From DASXHD01 sp036488725 (GTDB lineage: Bacteria > Myxococcota_A > Polyangia > Polyangiales > Polyangiaceae), in the NCBI GenBank assembly GCA_036488725.1, contig DASXHD010000051.1, forward strand, positions 62,001 through 126,000: a stretch of 64,000 nucleotides of DNA, in the 5' to 3' direction. Made by a program: the position numbers and the translations under genes. The notes beneath the pieces are model-generated. The model did no database searches. It saw nothing but the letters and a program-made list of their open reading frames with translations, and was not told the DNA's origin. Shown here in pieces: positions 8,031-19,368 of this stretch. Position 1 is the stretch's first letter; each line of letters begins with the position of its first letter.

Positions 8031-10698
8031 CGCGCGGAAGCGCCGCGCGCATCTCGGGGAGGATCTGCGTGCGAAGGGCGACGCAGAGGGACGCCGTTTC
8101 GAGCGACTGTGCGAGCGGTCGCGCGGCGCCCTCGAGCGTCGCCGCTTTTTGTGTGTAGAATGCACGTGCTTCGTCGAGATCGGTCGGCGTGCACGCATAG
8201 CTCGACATGCCGACGAGGCCGCGCGAGAGCTGCCCGGGGAGCTTGCCGCGGAGCGCGTCCCAATGTTCGTGCACCCACGCGAGCGTCGTGGCGCGCGTCG
8301 CGCGATGCGAAGCGAGCGGCCAGAGAATGTAGCGCACGTCCTGAAGCTTCACCGCCGGCGAGAGCATCCATTCGAGCTGGGCGCGCGCGCCTTCCGGCGT
8401 CGTCACGCCCGACGCAGCGCGAAGCGCGAGGGCGTGAGCTTGCGGCGTGGTCGCCGAGGTGACCGCTTGCTGGAGCGTCGCGGGCGTCTCGAAGCGCGCG
8501 CCGATCTCGGTCGCGATTTGCCCGTAATCGACGTCGATCGACGCATCGCCCGACGCAAACTTCTTCGCGACGACGGCGAGCTTCTTCGCGAGCGCCTCGT
8601 TCACGCCGAGCGCGACGTCCGCATATGAGAGCGAGCTGCGAAGGAGCTTCTGATCGTCGTCCAGCTTTCGCGCGCGATCGAGGCGCGCCAGATGCGGCGC
8701 GATGCGCGCGTGCGCGTACGCCTCGAACGCAGGCCAAGTCGCGGCGTCCACCACGTCGGCGAGATCGAACAAGATGCTCGTGAGCCGCTCGACGACGTGT
8801 CGCTCGTCCTCGCGATCGATCGCCGGAAGCACCTCGCGCAAGAGCACGCCCGCGTCGAGCTTTCCCGAGCGCACCTCGGCCCACGCGTCGGCGAGCGCGG
8901 CGACGCGCGTTCCCGGTGACGTCGTCGAGAGCTTACTGAAGAGCGGCCCGATCGATCCCGTCGGCCAAAACGCGCGGTAGTAGCCCATCGCGTCCGGGTT
9001 CGCGAAGACCGGGCACGCGCTCGGTACGCTCACGACCTTCGGCCCGCCTTCGAGGAGCGCGCACGTCGGCGTCGCGTTCGCGCCGCCCGGCTCCGCGCAA
9101 AACGGCACCTTCCAACTCGCGCTCGCGCCGACGGAGCCCGTCCCGAGCGGAGCGAAGCGCGCGACCTTCGTCATGAGCGTCGCTTTCGTGCCGCACAGCT
9201 CGCCGTCGAGCGCGACGACGGGCACGCCGGGTTGATCGAGGTATGCGCGCGCGAGATCGCTCGCGCTCTTGTCGGGGGACGCGGCGTCGACGGCCGAGAG
9301 CAAATCGTCGGCGGTCGCGTTGCCGAACGCGTGCGCCGCGAGGTACGCGTGCACGCCGCGCTGAAACGCATCGTCGCCGACGTAGTGCTCGATCATGCGG
9401 AGCACCGCGGCGCCCTTTTGATACGTGATGCCGTCGAACGACTCCATCGCCTGTCCGACGCTCGCGACGGGTTGCCGGATCGCGCGCGCGCTCGCGAGGC
9501 CGTCCTGATCCATGATGTACGTCGCGCTCGCGGCCGCGTCGATCTTCGACCCGAGCTCCGGCGCGTAAGCGTCGACGATCTTGTACGTCGTCCACGTCGC
9601 GAAGCCTTCGTTGAGCCACAGATCGTCCCACCACTTCATCGTGACGAGATCGCCGAACCACTGGTGCGCGAGCTCGTGCGTCATCAAGCCGACGAGCCCG
9701 CGCTTCTGACGGAGCGACGCGTTCTCGTCGAGCAATACCGCGTCGTCGCGAAACGTGATGATGCCCGCGTTCTCCATGCCCCCCGCGCCGAAATCGGGCA
9801 CCGCGACGAGATCGAGCTTGTCGTACGGATAGGCGATGCCGAAATATTTCGCGAGGAGCGGCACGATCCCTTCCGCGTCGTGAAGCGCAGTCTTCGCGAA
9901 CGCGCCGCGCCCGTGCGTCGTGACGAACCGAATCGGCGGATTCGATTTCTGACCTTCCACCAAATCGAAATTCCCGACCGCGAACGCGACGAGATACGTC
10001 GGAATCGGCGCGGTCGTCTTGAAGGTGAACGTCGTCGCGCCGCTTTTGTCATCACGCGCGGCCTCGGGCCCGTTCGAGAGCGCGAGCATGCCGCTCGGCA
10101 CCGTCAGCGTCACGTCGAACGGCGTTTTGTACCCCGGCTCGTCGAAGCACGGAAACGCGCGCCGCGCGTCCGCCGCCTCGAACTGCGTGAACGCGTACGT
10201 GTCGCCCGCGTCTTTCGCGACGTAGAGGCCCGCGAGCTCTTTGCCGAACGGCGCCTCCCACTCGATGGTCACCGTCGCGTGCCCGCTCGGCACGAGCCGA
10301 TCCGCCGAGAGCACGAGCTCGTCCGGCGCGAGCGCGCCGCGCGACGCGCGCATCGTCGCGTGGAGCGGCAGCGTCTCATTTCGAGCTTTGATCGACGCGC
10401 GCTTCACCACCGCATCGCGCGCGTTCAAAACGACGTGCGCCGTCGGCTCGCCGACATCGAGCAAAATGTCTTCCGACCCGGAGAACGTGTCCTTGCGCGG
10501 GTCGATCGCGAGGCGAAGCGCGTAGCGAAGCGGCTTCGCGACCGTGGGCAAACGACCGTCCTCGCGCGGCGCGGGCGGCGGCGGAACGGGCGCGACCTGC
10601 TCGCTCGATGCCACGAGCGGCGGCCGCGGTTCACGCGCCTCGGGCCCGCAAGCGAGCGTGACGAAAACGGAGAGAGCGGCGAGGACCAGGCGCTTCAT
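7993..10698 (-). CDS. M1-family aminopeptidase, lipoprotein
   Basis: This zinc aminopeptidase (901 aa) removes N-terminal residues from peptides. It has the exopeptidase motif GGMENAG (306-312), zinc site HELAH at 341-345 and third ligand Glu364 in WLNEGFATW. Unlike cytoplasmic PepN, it begins with a lipoprotein signal (MKRLVLAALSVFVTLAC, Cys17) and a Pro-rich tether, so it acts in the periplasm or at the outer membrane. The C-terminal half is helical, as in the ERAP/PepN C-terminal domain. The ATG at 10698 follows a short gap from the neighbouring minus-strand gene, and the two may be co-transcribed. Confidence 0.
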   Translation of the reverse strand: MKRLVLAALSVFVTLACGPEAREPRPPLVASSEQVAPVPPPPAPREDGRLPTVAKPLRYALRLAIDPRKDTFSGSEDILLDVGEPTAHVVLNARDAVVKRASIKARNETLPLHATMRASRGALAPDELVLSADRLVPSGHATVTIEWEAPFGKELAGLYVAKDAGDTYAFTQFEAADARRAFPCFDEPGYKTPFDVTLTVPSGMLALSNGPEAARDDKSGATTFTFKTTAPIPTYLVAFAVGNFDLVEGQKSNPPIRFVTTHGRGAFAKTALHDAEGIVPLLAKYFGIAYPYDKLDLVAVPDFGAGGMENAGIITFRDDAVLLDENASLRQKRGLVGLMTHELAHQWFGDLVTMKWWDDLWLNEGFATWTTYKIVDAYAPELGSKIDAAASATYIMDQDGLASARAIRQPVASVGQAMESFDGITYQKGAAVLRMIEHYVGDDAFQRGVHAYLAAHAFGNATADDLLSAVDAASPDKSASDLARAYLDQPGVPVVALDGELCGTKATLMTKVARFAPLGTGSVGASASWKVPFCAEPGGANATPTCALLEGGPKVVSVPSACPVFANPDAMGYYRAFWPTGSIGPLFSKLSTTSPGTRVAALADAWAEVRSGKLDAGVLLREVLPAIDREDERHVVERLTSILFDLADVVDAATWPAFEAYAHARIAPHLARLDRARKLDDDQKLLRSSLSYADVALGVNEALAKKLAVVAKKFASGDASIDVDYGQIATEIGARFETPATLQQAVTSATTPQAHALALRAASGVTTPEGARAQLEWMLSPAVKLQDVRYILWPLASHRATRATTLAWVHEHWDALRGKLPGQLSRGLVGMSSYACTPTDLDEARAFYTQKAATLEGAARPLAQSLETASLCVALRTQILPEMRAALPRVSSSATAGPARR

Positions 10699-10722
10699 GC
10701 GCCGGCAGCCTAATCCCAGGTT

Positions 10723-11205
10723 TCAGGGAAACAAACGCGTGAACGATCCGGTCGACGCAGCGTGCGAAGGCGGCGGCGTGTACTCCGCGGTCGTCGTGTC
10801 GTCCGCTTCCTCTTCGGGGTCGACTTGCGAGCACAGCACGAAACCGAACGACGGCGACGTGAGCGCGATCTTCGAAGGAACTTTCTCGGTCGCCGATCGC
10901 CACATCACCGCGCGCGCGCCGGGAAGCCATCGCTCGAGCAGCCGGCGGCGACCTTCGATGTCGAGGAGCCAACCGACGACACGCATGCCGATCGCCGAGT
11001 CCGGCGCGGAGAGATCCTCGTCGCAGTCGCGCCGCGCGACGTCGACACAGACGCCATCACGAAAGACGTAAATGGTGTGCCGCGTCTCGAGACGATGCGT
11101 GCCTTCGAGCCCGAGAGGCCCAACGGCGTTCATCCAGGTCTTGGTCTCGGCGAGCTCCTTCAGCCACTGGCGGTTCGACATGCCCGACCGTTTTGCAGGC
11201 GCCAT
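10723..11205 (-). CDS. Hypothetical protein
   Basis: The 160-residue product is not recognised. The first 110 residues look like a folded soluble domain (TRHTIYVFRDGVCVDVARRD, MRVVGWLLDIEGRRRLLERW), followed by an acidic and Pro/Ser/Thr-rich tail ending in FTRLFP. There is no signal peptide. A second in-frame ATG at 11181 (MSNRQWLKELAETK) is an equally possible start. It lies 24 bp upstream of the aminopeptidase gene on the same strand. Confidence 0.
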   Translation of the reverse strand: MAPAKRSGMSNRQWLKELAETKTWMNAVGPLGLEGTHRLETRHTIYVFRDGVCVDVARRDCDEDLSAPDSAIGMRVVGWLLDIEGRRRLLERWLPGARAVMWRSATEKVPSKIALTSPSFGFVLCSQVDPEEEADDTTTAEYTPPPSHAASTGSFTRLFP

Positions 11206-11321
11206 GCCGCCCCGATGTGGCGAAAAAAGACTAATGATTCCGTGTGAGGCTATCGAGAAGCCGACATGTAGGTGAAGCGCCTACGATCCAGAGTGAATGG
11301 GCGGTGGACCATGGGGGTCGA

Positions 11322-11573
11322 TCACCCGCCGCTTTTGCGGCCGAGGGCGATGACCTTCACGTTGAGGTCGATCACGCTCTTGGTCACCTCGGCGCGCTGT
11401 GCTTCGCTCGGAGGGACGGTGTCCCATTCGCGCACGACGCGCGAGAACGACGCGGCCTGCATGCGAAGCTCGCGCACGTCGGCGTTCGCCGGCATTTCGG
11501 CGAGCCGCTCGACGATGTCGGCGAGAGCCGTTCGCACGATGTCGAGACGAATGGACGCCGGCACGTCCCCCAT
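11322..11573 (-). CDS. Small hypothetical protein
   Basis: An 83-residue (or 89 if started at 11591) predominantly helical protein, MGDVPASIRLDIVRTALADIVERLAEM..., ending in KVIALGRKSGG. No family is recognised. Charge pattern and GC-rich third positions support a real gene. It is divergent from the RavA-type ATPase gene by about 50 bp, so the two may share a control region. Confidence 0.
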   Translation of the reverse strand: MGDVPASIRLDIVRTALADIVERLAEMPANADVRELRMQAASFSRVVREWDTVPPSEAQRAEVTKSVIDLNVKVIALGRKSGG

Positions 11574-11626
11574 CGTACTGGAGAAAGGCATCGGCTCAAG
11601 CCAACAATGGGTTAGGCTCGGCGACG

Positions 11627-12811
11627 ATGGCGACCGCGCCGCAGCAAACCGCCGCTCCGCTCACCACCAGGCTCGCGCAGATCGCGCAGCAGCTCGAATC
11701 GAGGTTTCTCGGCAAGGAAGAAATCATTCGGCTTCTCTTGATCGCCGTCGTCGCGGGCGAGCACGCCGTGCTCATCGGTCCGCCGGGCACGGCGAAGTCC
11801 GCGCTCATTCGGACGTTTTCGAAGCTCCTGCAAGCGCGTTACTTCGAATATTTGCTCACGCGTTTCACCGAGCCGAACGAAATTTTCGGGCCGGTCGACA
11901 TCGCCGCGTTCCGCGAGGGGCGCTACGTGCGGCGCACCGAGAGCATGCTGCCCGACAGCGAAGTCGTCTTTCTCGACGAGGTCTTCAAGTCGAACTCGGC
12001 GATTTTGAACGCGCTCCTCACGCTCTTGAACGAGCGCAAATACACGAGCGGCGGCCAAGTCCTGCGCTGCCCGCTGCTCTCGTGCTTCGGCGCGAGCAAC
12101 GAAGTGCCGAACGACGAGAACCTCACGGCGATCTTCGATCGTTTTCTCCTCCGCATTCGGAGCGACAATCTCGACGCCTATCACTTCCAAGACTTGCTCC
12201 AGAAGGGCCTCCAGAACGAGGTCATGGGCATGGCCGATGCGCCGGTCGCGCCGATGGCGAGCGCGCGAGAGATCGCCGAGCTGCATCGCGCGTTCGCGCA
12301 GCGCATGCGATTCGGCGAGGATTTTTTCTCGCAGTACAAGGGACTCGTTTTCCAGATTCGCGCCGAGGGCATCAGCCTCAGCGACCGGCGCGTCGTGAAG
12401 ATTTTGAAGCTGTTCGCGGCGAGCGCGTTCCTCGACGGGCGCGCGCAGCCGGACGCGAGCGATTTTTTCGTGCTGAAGCACATCTGGAACAACGAAGATC
12501 AAGCCGCGATTTTGGAGGCGATCGTCGCGCCGGTGCTCGAGGCGCATTATCGCGATCACCCGAACGCGCGGCGCGTGGGCGCGGTCGGCATCGGCATCGA
12601 GGCGCTCGCGGCGGAGATCGATCGCGTGCGACAAGTGCTGACCGGCGGCGCGGCGCTCGGCGACGTGCAGCTCTTCTCGCAGCTGAAGGCGCTCAACGAG
12701 ATCAAGTCGGCGCTCGCGGCGTCGCCGGATCCGCGCGCGGCGGAGCTCCTTCGGCGCGTCGACCAACTGCTCGAAGCCGCGTTTCGCAGCGGTCGCTTCG
12801 CGCAACTGTGA
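11627..12811 (+). CDS. MoxR-family AAA+ ATPase, RavA subfamily
   Basis: The 394-residue protein has Walker A GPPGTAKS (51-58), Walker B VVFLDEVF (113-120), sensor-1 region CFGASNEVPND and Arg-rich IFDRFLLRI, in the order seen in E. coli RavA (including EYLLTRFTEPNEIFGP). RavA-type MoxR proteins are chaperone-like ATPases that usually work with a vWA protein (ViaA). No vWA gene is beside this one; the following gene encodes a lipoprotein. I chose ATG 11627 because the homologous region begins here and upstream in-frame codons would run into the divergent gene. Confidence 0.
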   Translation: MATAPQQTAAPLTTRLAQIAQQLESRFLGKEEIIRLLLIAVVAGEHAVLIGPPGTAKSALIRTFSKLLQARYFEYLLTRFTEPNEIFGPVDIAAFREGRYVRRTESMLPDSEVVFLDEVFKSNSAILNALLTLLNERKYTSGGQVLRCPLLSCFGASNEVPNDENLTAIFDRFLLRIRSDNLDAYHFQDLLQKGLQNEVMGMADAPVAPMASAREIAELHRAFAQRMRFGEDFFSQYKGLVFQIRAEGISLSDRRVVKILKLFAASAFLDGRAQPDASDFFVLKHIWNNEDQAAILEAIVAPVLEAHYRDHPNARRVGAVGIGIEALAAEIDRVRQVLTGGAALGDVQLFSQLKALNEIKSALAASPDPRAAELLRRVDQLLEAAFRSGRFAQL

Positions 12812-12917
12812 ACGCCGCGACGGAGTGACCATGTCTCGGTTGTCGGCCTTTCGCGACGCCATGCCGAGGATCCGCTGCAAACTCCGGCTGGCGCGCGCGA
12901 TGCACTGGGCCGAGGGG

Positions 12918-13676
12918 ATGCGAGCTTTCGTTCTTTCGTCTGCGGTCGCCTTGGGTGTCGCCGTGGTCGCGTGTGGGTTTCACGTCGGAGGCGAGACGAA
13001 CGGGGCGCACGGCAACGGGACCTTCAGCTACGCGAGCTGTTTGCTCGGCTGCGACACGACGACGCCGATGATGCTGAACGACGAAGAAGACGTGAGCGTC
13101 GCCGGGTCGATTCCGGCGAGCGTGTCGGTCGAGTCGAGCGCGCCGTCGGTCGTGGCGGTGAAATCGGCGTCGCGCGTCTGCTGCGAGAAAGACGCGGACG
13201 CGGGGAGTTGCCGCACGCTCGCGTTGAACGACGCGTGCGCTGCGGGCGAGACGGCGAGCTTGACGGTGAAGGTCGACGCGGCGGCGGCGGGCTCCGGCGA
13301 TCTCGCGATCAAAGCTTCGGACGGTTCGGTTTGGGACAGCGTCACGCTCTCCGTCGAGCCCGCGGCGTCGCTGGCGCTCGCGTGCAACACGCCGACCTCG
13401 GTGACGCTCGCGCCAAACACGACTTGCGCAGTCACATGGAAGGCGACGGACGCGAGCGGCCGAGGCCTCATGTCGACGGCGGGCATCCAGCTGACGACGA
13501 GCGACCCGGCGGTCGCGTCGTTCAATGGGTTTCTCTCGACCGATCAGAGCAGCATCGTCGCGACGCCGCAGCTCTTCGGCGACGTGTCCATTCACGCGCG
13601 CGCCGCCGGCGACGCGGTCGTCACCGGCAGTGGCGGCGGCGCGACCGAGACGCTCGCGGTCCACGTGACTCCTTGA
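12918..13676 (+). CDS. Lipoprotein with Ig-like repeats
   Basis: A 252-residue lipoprotein with the signal MRAFVLSSAVALGVAVVAC (Cys19). The mature part is beta-rich, with VSVESSAPSVVAVKSASRVCC and later VTWKATDASGRG...LTTSDPAVASFNGFLST, reading like two Ig-like (Big-type) domains, with three Cys pairs. The ATG at 12918 is chosen over an in-frame ATG at 12825 because only the former places the signal peptide at the N-terminus. No function is assigned. Confidence 0.
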   Translation: MRAFVLSSAVALGVAVVACGFHVGGETNGAHGNGTFSYASCLLGCDTTTPMMLNDEEDVSVAGSIPASVSVESSAPSVVAVKSASRVCCEKDADAGSCRTLALNDACAAGETASLTVKVDAAAAGSGDLAIKASDGSVWDSVTLSVEPAASLALACNTPTSVTLAPNTTCAVTWKATDASGRGLMSTAGIQLTTSDPAVASFNGFLSTDQSSIVATPQLFGDVSIHARAAGDAVVTGSGGGATETLAVHVTP

Positions 13677-13694
13677 TGTGCTAACCCGTCGGCG

Positions 13695-14243
13695 ATGCGG
13701 CGGCTGATCGCGGTCGAGACCACGTCGCGCCTCGCGGGCGTCGCGCTCTTCGAAGACGAATCGCTCGTCGCGTCGCTCGAGCGCGAAGGGCTCGGCGACA
13801 TGATCCTGCCGATGATCGACGAGCTCCTGTCCGCGCGCGGGCTCTCGGCGCGAGACGTCGCGCGCTGGGCGGTGGACGTGGGCCCGGGATCTTTCACCGG
13901 CGTGCGCGTCGGCGTCTCGACGGTGAAGGGCATCGCGTTCGCGACAGGCGCCGACGTCGTCGCGGTCGATGCGTTCGAAGCGCTCGCCGGGCCGGACGCG
14001 ATCGCGATCCTCGATGCGGGAAAAGGCGAGGTCTATTTTCGCGTGCCGGGAAGCGAGCCGGGACACGCGCCGCTCGATGCGGTGAAGGCAGCGATCGCCG
14101 GTCGCGCCGAGAAGGTCGTCGGACCGGGAATTCCGCCGCGCGCCGAAGCGGTCGGCCGAATCGCGCTCGCCCGCGCGCCGAGCGATCTCGACCGGCTCGA
14201 GCCGCTCTACGTGCGCGCACCGGATTTGACGCGCGCGCGATGA
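13695..14243 (+). CDS. tsaB: tRNA threonylcarbamoyladenosine biosynthesis protein TsaB
   Basis: TsaB is the non-catalytic ASKHA-fold partner of TsaD in making t6A at position 37 of ANN-decoding tRNAs. The N-terminus MRRLIAVETTSRLAGVALFE and the block GPGSFTGVRVGVSTVKGIA (about 63-81) are diagnostic. At 182 aa it is shorter than the usual 220-230; the C-terminal half is trimmed but keeps the PLYVRAPDL end. No tsaD, tsaE or rimI is adjacent; it sits between two lipoprotein genes. Confidence 0.
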   Translation: MRRLIAVETTSRLAGVALFEDESLVASLEREGLGDMILPMIDELLSARGLSARDVARWAVDVGPGSFTGVRVGVSTVKGIAFATGADVVAVDAFEALAGPDAIAILDAGKGEVYFRVPGSEPGHAPLDAVKAAIAGRAEKVVGPGIPPRAEAVGRIALARAPSDLDRLEPLYVRAPDLTRAR

Positions 14244-14254
14244 TATAGAAGGCC

Positions 14255-15874
14255 ATGCGCTTTCGCTTCGCGGTCGCCGGGATCGGCGCGGTGTTTTTCA
14301 CGATGACGCAGCTCGCCGCGTGCGGCTCGGACGGCGGCGGCGGCTTCGACGGGGGCACGGACGCCGGCGGCGGCGACGTGACGACGTGCAACGCGACGCA
14401 GACCTTGTGCGGGGGTCAATGCGTCGACACGTCGAACGACGTCTACGACTGCGGCGCGTGCGGGAACACGTGCGCGGGCGGCGAAGCTTGCTGCTCGGGG
14501 CTCTGCGTGCAAACGACCTGCGCGTTTTCGGTCACGAGCACGTCTCCGAAGCGCGGCAACCAAAGCGGCGGCGATTGGGTCGACCTCACCGGCCAAGGTT
14601 TCACGCCGGACATGTCCGTCTTCATCGGCAACGGGCGCGCGCCCGCGCTCGTGATCGACGCGACGCACGCGCGCATTCAAACGCCGCCAGGCCCCGTGGG
14701 CACGACCGACATCACGCTCGTGAACGCGCAGGGCTCGTCGACGACGCACAAAGCGTTCACGTACATCAGCGCCGGGCTCGATTTGCCGTGGCAGAAAAAA
14801 CCGATGCAGGCCGTCCGCGGCGAGCACCCGGGCATCGCGGTGCTGCAAGACGGGCGCGTGCTCATCGCGGGCGGAACGACGGTGCCGGACCATCCCGAGG
14901 ACGCGCTCGCGACGGCGGAGATTTTTCAGCGTTCGCAGAGCGGCGACACGGTCACGCCCGCGGCGGGCACGATGGGCGTGCCGCGCTGGCGCGACGCGGC
15001 GATGACGATGCTCGACGGACGCGTCCTCGTCGTCGGCGGCCCGTCCGACGATCCGAGCGGCTGCACGGGCACGCAATGCACCGTCGGCGATCTCTTCGAT
15101 CCGGTGGCCGGCACGTTCAAGGCGACCGCGGGCGTCATGGCCGAGAACCGCACCTTCGTGTGGGCCGTGCTCATGGTCGACGGCCGCGTGATGATCACGT
15201 CGGACGCGTCGAGCACGGTCGAGGTCTACGATCCGAAGACCGATTCGTTCAGCACCATCGCGCTTCCGGGCGTGCATTACTTCGGGCAGCGCATCGTGAG
15301 GCTGCGCGACGGGCGCGTCATGGTGATGGGCGGCGACGGCTGCGGCACGGGGACCTGCACCGTGGCGCAGAACACGGTCGACATTTACGATCCGAAGACG
15401 AACGCGTTCACGGCGGCCAAGCCGATGAACGTCGGCCGCACGCAATTCACCGCGCACGTGCTCCCCGACGGGCGCGTGATGGTCTTCGGCGGCGCGTCGA
15501 TCTCGGCGGGCGGCGTGAACGCGCCGCTGGACTCGATCGAAGCTTACGATCCGACGAACGACACGTGGACCGTCGAGCCGTACAAGCTCTCCATCGGCCG
15601 CACGTGGCACGCGAGCGCGCTCGTTCGCGACGGAACCATCCTCGTGATGGGCGGCTACACGCAGGCGGGCTCGTGCGCGCCGTCGGACACGGTCGACCAA
15701 GTCGATCCGGTTGCCGGCACGGTGATGTCGTTCGGCACGCTGCCCGATCCGAACACCGAGTGGAACGCGGTCACCATGCTCGACGGCTCGGTCCTCGGCG
15801 TCGGAGGCGGCGCGTGCGGCGGCAACGCGCTTCCGGATTTGGATTTCTTGCCCGGCTCGCCCGCGCCGAACTGA
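14255..15874 (+). CDS. Kelch-repeat lipoprotein with IPT/TIG domain
   Basis: The 539-residue surface protein begins with a lipoprotein signal ending LAAC (Cys23), a Gly/Asp linker, then a Cys-rich block (CGGQCVDTSNDVYDCGACGNTC) of a kind common in myxobacterial lipoproteins. Residues about 90-170 look like an IPT/TIG fold (VTSTSPKRGNQSGGDWVDLTG). From about 185 onward there are at least five kelch-like blades with a DGRVL/MVxGG pattern (DGRVLIAGG, DGRVLVVGG, DGRVMVMGGD, DGRVMVFGG, DGTILVMGG), indicating a beta-propeller. It is probably involved in binding or adhesion; the partner is unknown. Confidence 0.
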   Translation: MRFRFAVAGIGAVFFTMTQLAACGSDGGGGFDGGTDAGGGDVTTCNATQTLCGGQCVDTSNDVYDCGACGNTCAGGEACCSGLCVQTTCAFSVTSTSPKRGNQSGGDWVDLTGQGFTPDMSVFIGNGRAPALVIDATHARIQTPPGPVGTTDITLVNAQGSSTTHKAFTYISAGLDLPWQKKPMQAVRGEHPGIAVLQDGRVLIAGGTTVPDHPEDALATAEIFQRSQSGDTVTPAAGTMGVPRWRDAAMTMLDGRVLVVGGPSDDPSGCTGTQCTVGDLFDPVAGTFKATAGVMAENRTFVWAVLMVDGRVMITSDASSTVEVYDPKTDSFSTIALPGVHYFGQRIVRLRDGRVMVMGGDGCGTGTCTVAQNTVDIYDPKTNAFTAAKPMNVGRTQFTAHVLPDGRVMVFGGASISAGGVNAPLDSIEAYDPTNDTWTVEPYKLSIGRTWHASALVRDGTILVMGGYTQAGSCAPSDTVDQVDPVAGTVMSFGTLPDPNTEWNAVTMLDGSVLGVGGGACGGNALPDLDFLPGSPAPN

Positions 15875-15875
15875 G

Positions 15876-16529
15876 CTACTCGAGGTTCTCGATCTTCCAG
15901 AGCCCGTGCTCGCGCACGAGCTGAATCGAGCCGCTGCCGTACGGCATCGTCGCGCGTTCGCCGGCTTCTTCGATCGGCGCGGTCGGGAGCGCTTGCTTGA
16001 TCGCGACGACGAACTGCTCGATCTCGGCGTGCTCTTTTTTCTCCCACGCGTCGCGCAGCGTGTTCGGGTCGAGACCTTCGCGGTGCGCGTCCGACGCGTA
16101 CTTGACGAGCACGTCGTAGCGTTTGCGCTCGAGCGCGCGCAAAAATCCCTGAATCGCGTGGCGCGGCGTGTCTTGTGCGTAGAGATCGATCGACGAGCTG
16201 TCGAGCTTCCATTTCCCGTCCTCGAGCACGAGGTGGAGCTCTTGGCCGTCGACGCCGGTCAGCGTCGCGGTGACGACGGGAGACGACGTGTGACGATCGA
16301 GCGCGCGGCCCATCTCGCGCGCCTCTTCCGGGTTGTCTTTCACCATGCGGCGGAACGCTTCGAGCGACGTCCCGCGTCGCGCCTCGTCGCTCAAGAGACG
16401 GTAAGCGTCGTCGGCTCGGCCGTCCTCGAGCGCGTTCGCGTAAGCGTGCAACGTCGCGCCCGGATCTTGCGCCGGCGGCGTGCCGCAAGCGACCGCGATC
16501 GGCAGCATGACGAGCCATCGGCGGAACAT
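15876..16529 (-). CDS. Lipoprotein with two NTF2-like repeats
   Basis: The 217-residue product has a lipoprotein signal (MFRRWLVMLPIAVAC, Cys15). The mature part contains two copies of an NTF2/DUF4878-like pattern: ATLHAYANALEDGRADDAYRLLSDEARRG...WKLD and AIQGFLRALERKRYDVLVKYASDAHREG...WKIENLE. Such domains often bind small ligands or partner proteins. The start at 16529 puts the lipobox at residue 15; a 6-residue longer start is possible. Its end is 1 bp from the end of the convergent kelch gene. Confidence 0.
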   Translation of the reverse strand: MFRRWLVMLPIAVACGTPPAQDPGATLHAYANALEDGRADDAYRLLSDEARRGTSLEAFRRMVKDNPEEAREMGRALDRHTSSPVVTATLTGVDGQELHLVLEDGKWKLDSSSIDLYAQDTPRHAIQGFLRALERKRYDVLVKYASDAHREGLDPNTLRDAWEKKEHAEIEQFVVAIKQALPTAPIEEAGERATMPYGSGSIQLVREHGLWKIENLE

Positions 16530-16583
16530 GAGGCGATCGTGTACCACGCTTTTGTCGGCGTGTTGCGTGCTATGGACTAGGCC

Positions 16584-18986
<2,403 letters not shown>

Positions 18987-18988
18987 GG

Positions 18989-19327
18989 TCACCCGCCGCA
19001 CTTGTTGTTTGGGCAGACGAGCGAGCTCACTTCGTTCGAGAGGCACGTGCAGCACGAGGTCGGCGTGGCGACCGGGAGTCCGCCGCAGCTGACCTCGCAG
19101 CACTGATGCGGCTGCGCGCAGGTCGACGTGCAGGTGCGGCCCCCACCGGCGTCGAACGGCTCGCCCGAGCTCGCGTCGGAGGCCGAGCCGCTCGGGGTGG
19201 GAGGCGGCACCTGTGCCGCGTCCCCTCCGGCGTCGCCGAGCTCCGTCGTCGTCTTTCCGCCGCAGGCCGCGAACACGGTCGCGCCGCACGCGAGAAAGCA
19301 GGCCAATGCGCGAATCGAAGAAAGCAT
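18989..19327 (-). CDS. Small Cys-rich lipoprotein
   Basis: A 112-residue lipoprotein with signal MLSSIRALACFLACGATVFAAC (Cys22), an Asp/Gly/Pro/Ser linker and a C-terminal domain with about ten cysteines (CTSTCAQPHQCCEVSCGG, SCCTCLS, CPNNKCGG), probably disulfide-linked. The ATG at 19327 gives a normal signal length; an upstream in-frame ATG would add residues overlapping the divergent gene. No family recognised. It is divergent from the membrane gluzincin gene by 41 bp. Confidence 0.
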   Translation of the reverse strand: MLSSIRALACFLACGATVFAACGGKTTTELGDAGGDAAQVPPPTPSGSASDASSGEPFDAGGGRTCTSTCAQPHQCCEVSCGGLPVATPTSCCTCLSNEVSSLVCPNNKCGG

Positions 19328-19368
19328 GAGCAAGATGTTGGCGGCCCGCGCGCTATCTTGCAACACCG

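Noticed and set aside
11260..11300. GTAGG...CCTAC hairpin between two minus-strand genes
   Set aside because: Only 5 bp and no T tract; could be chance.
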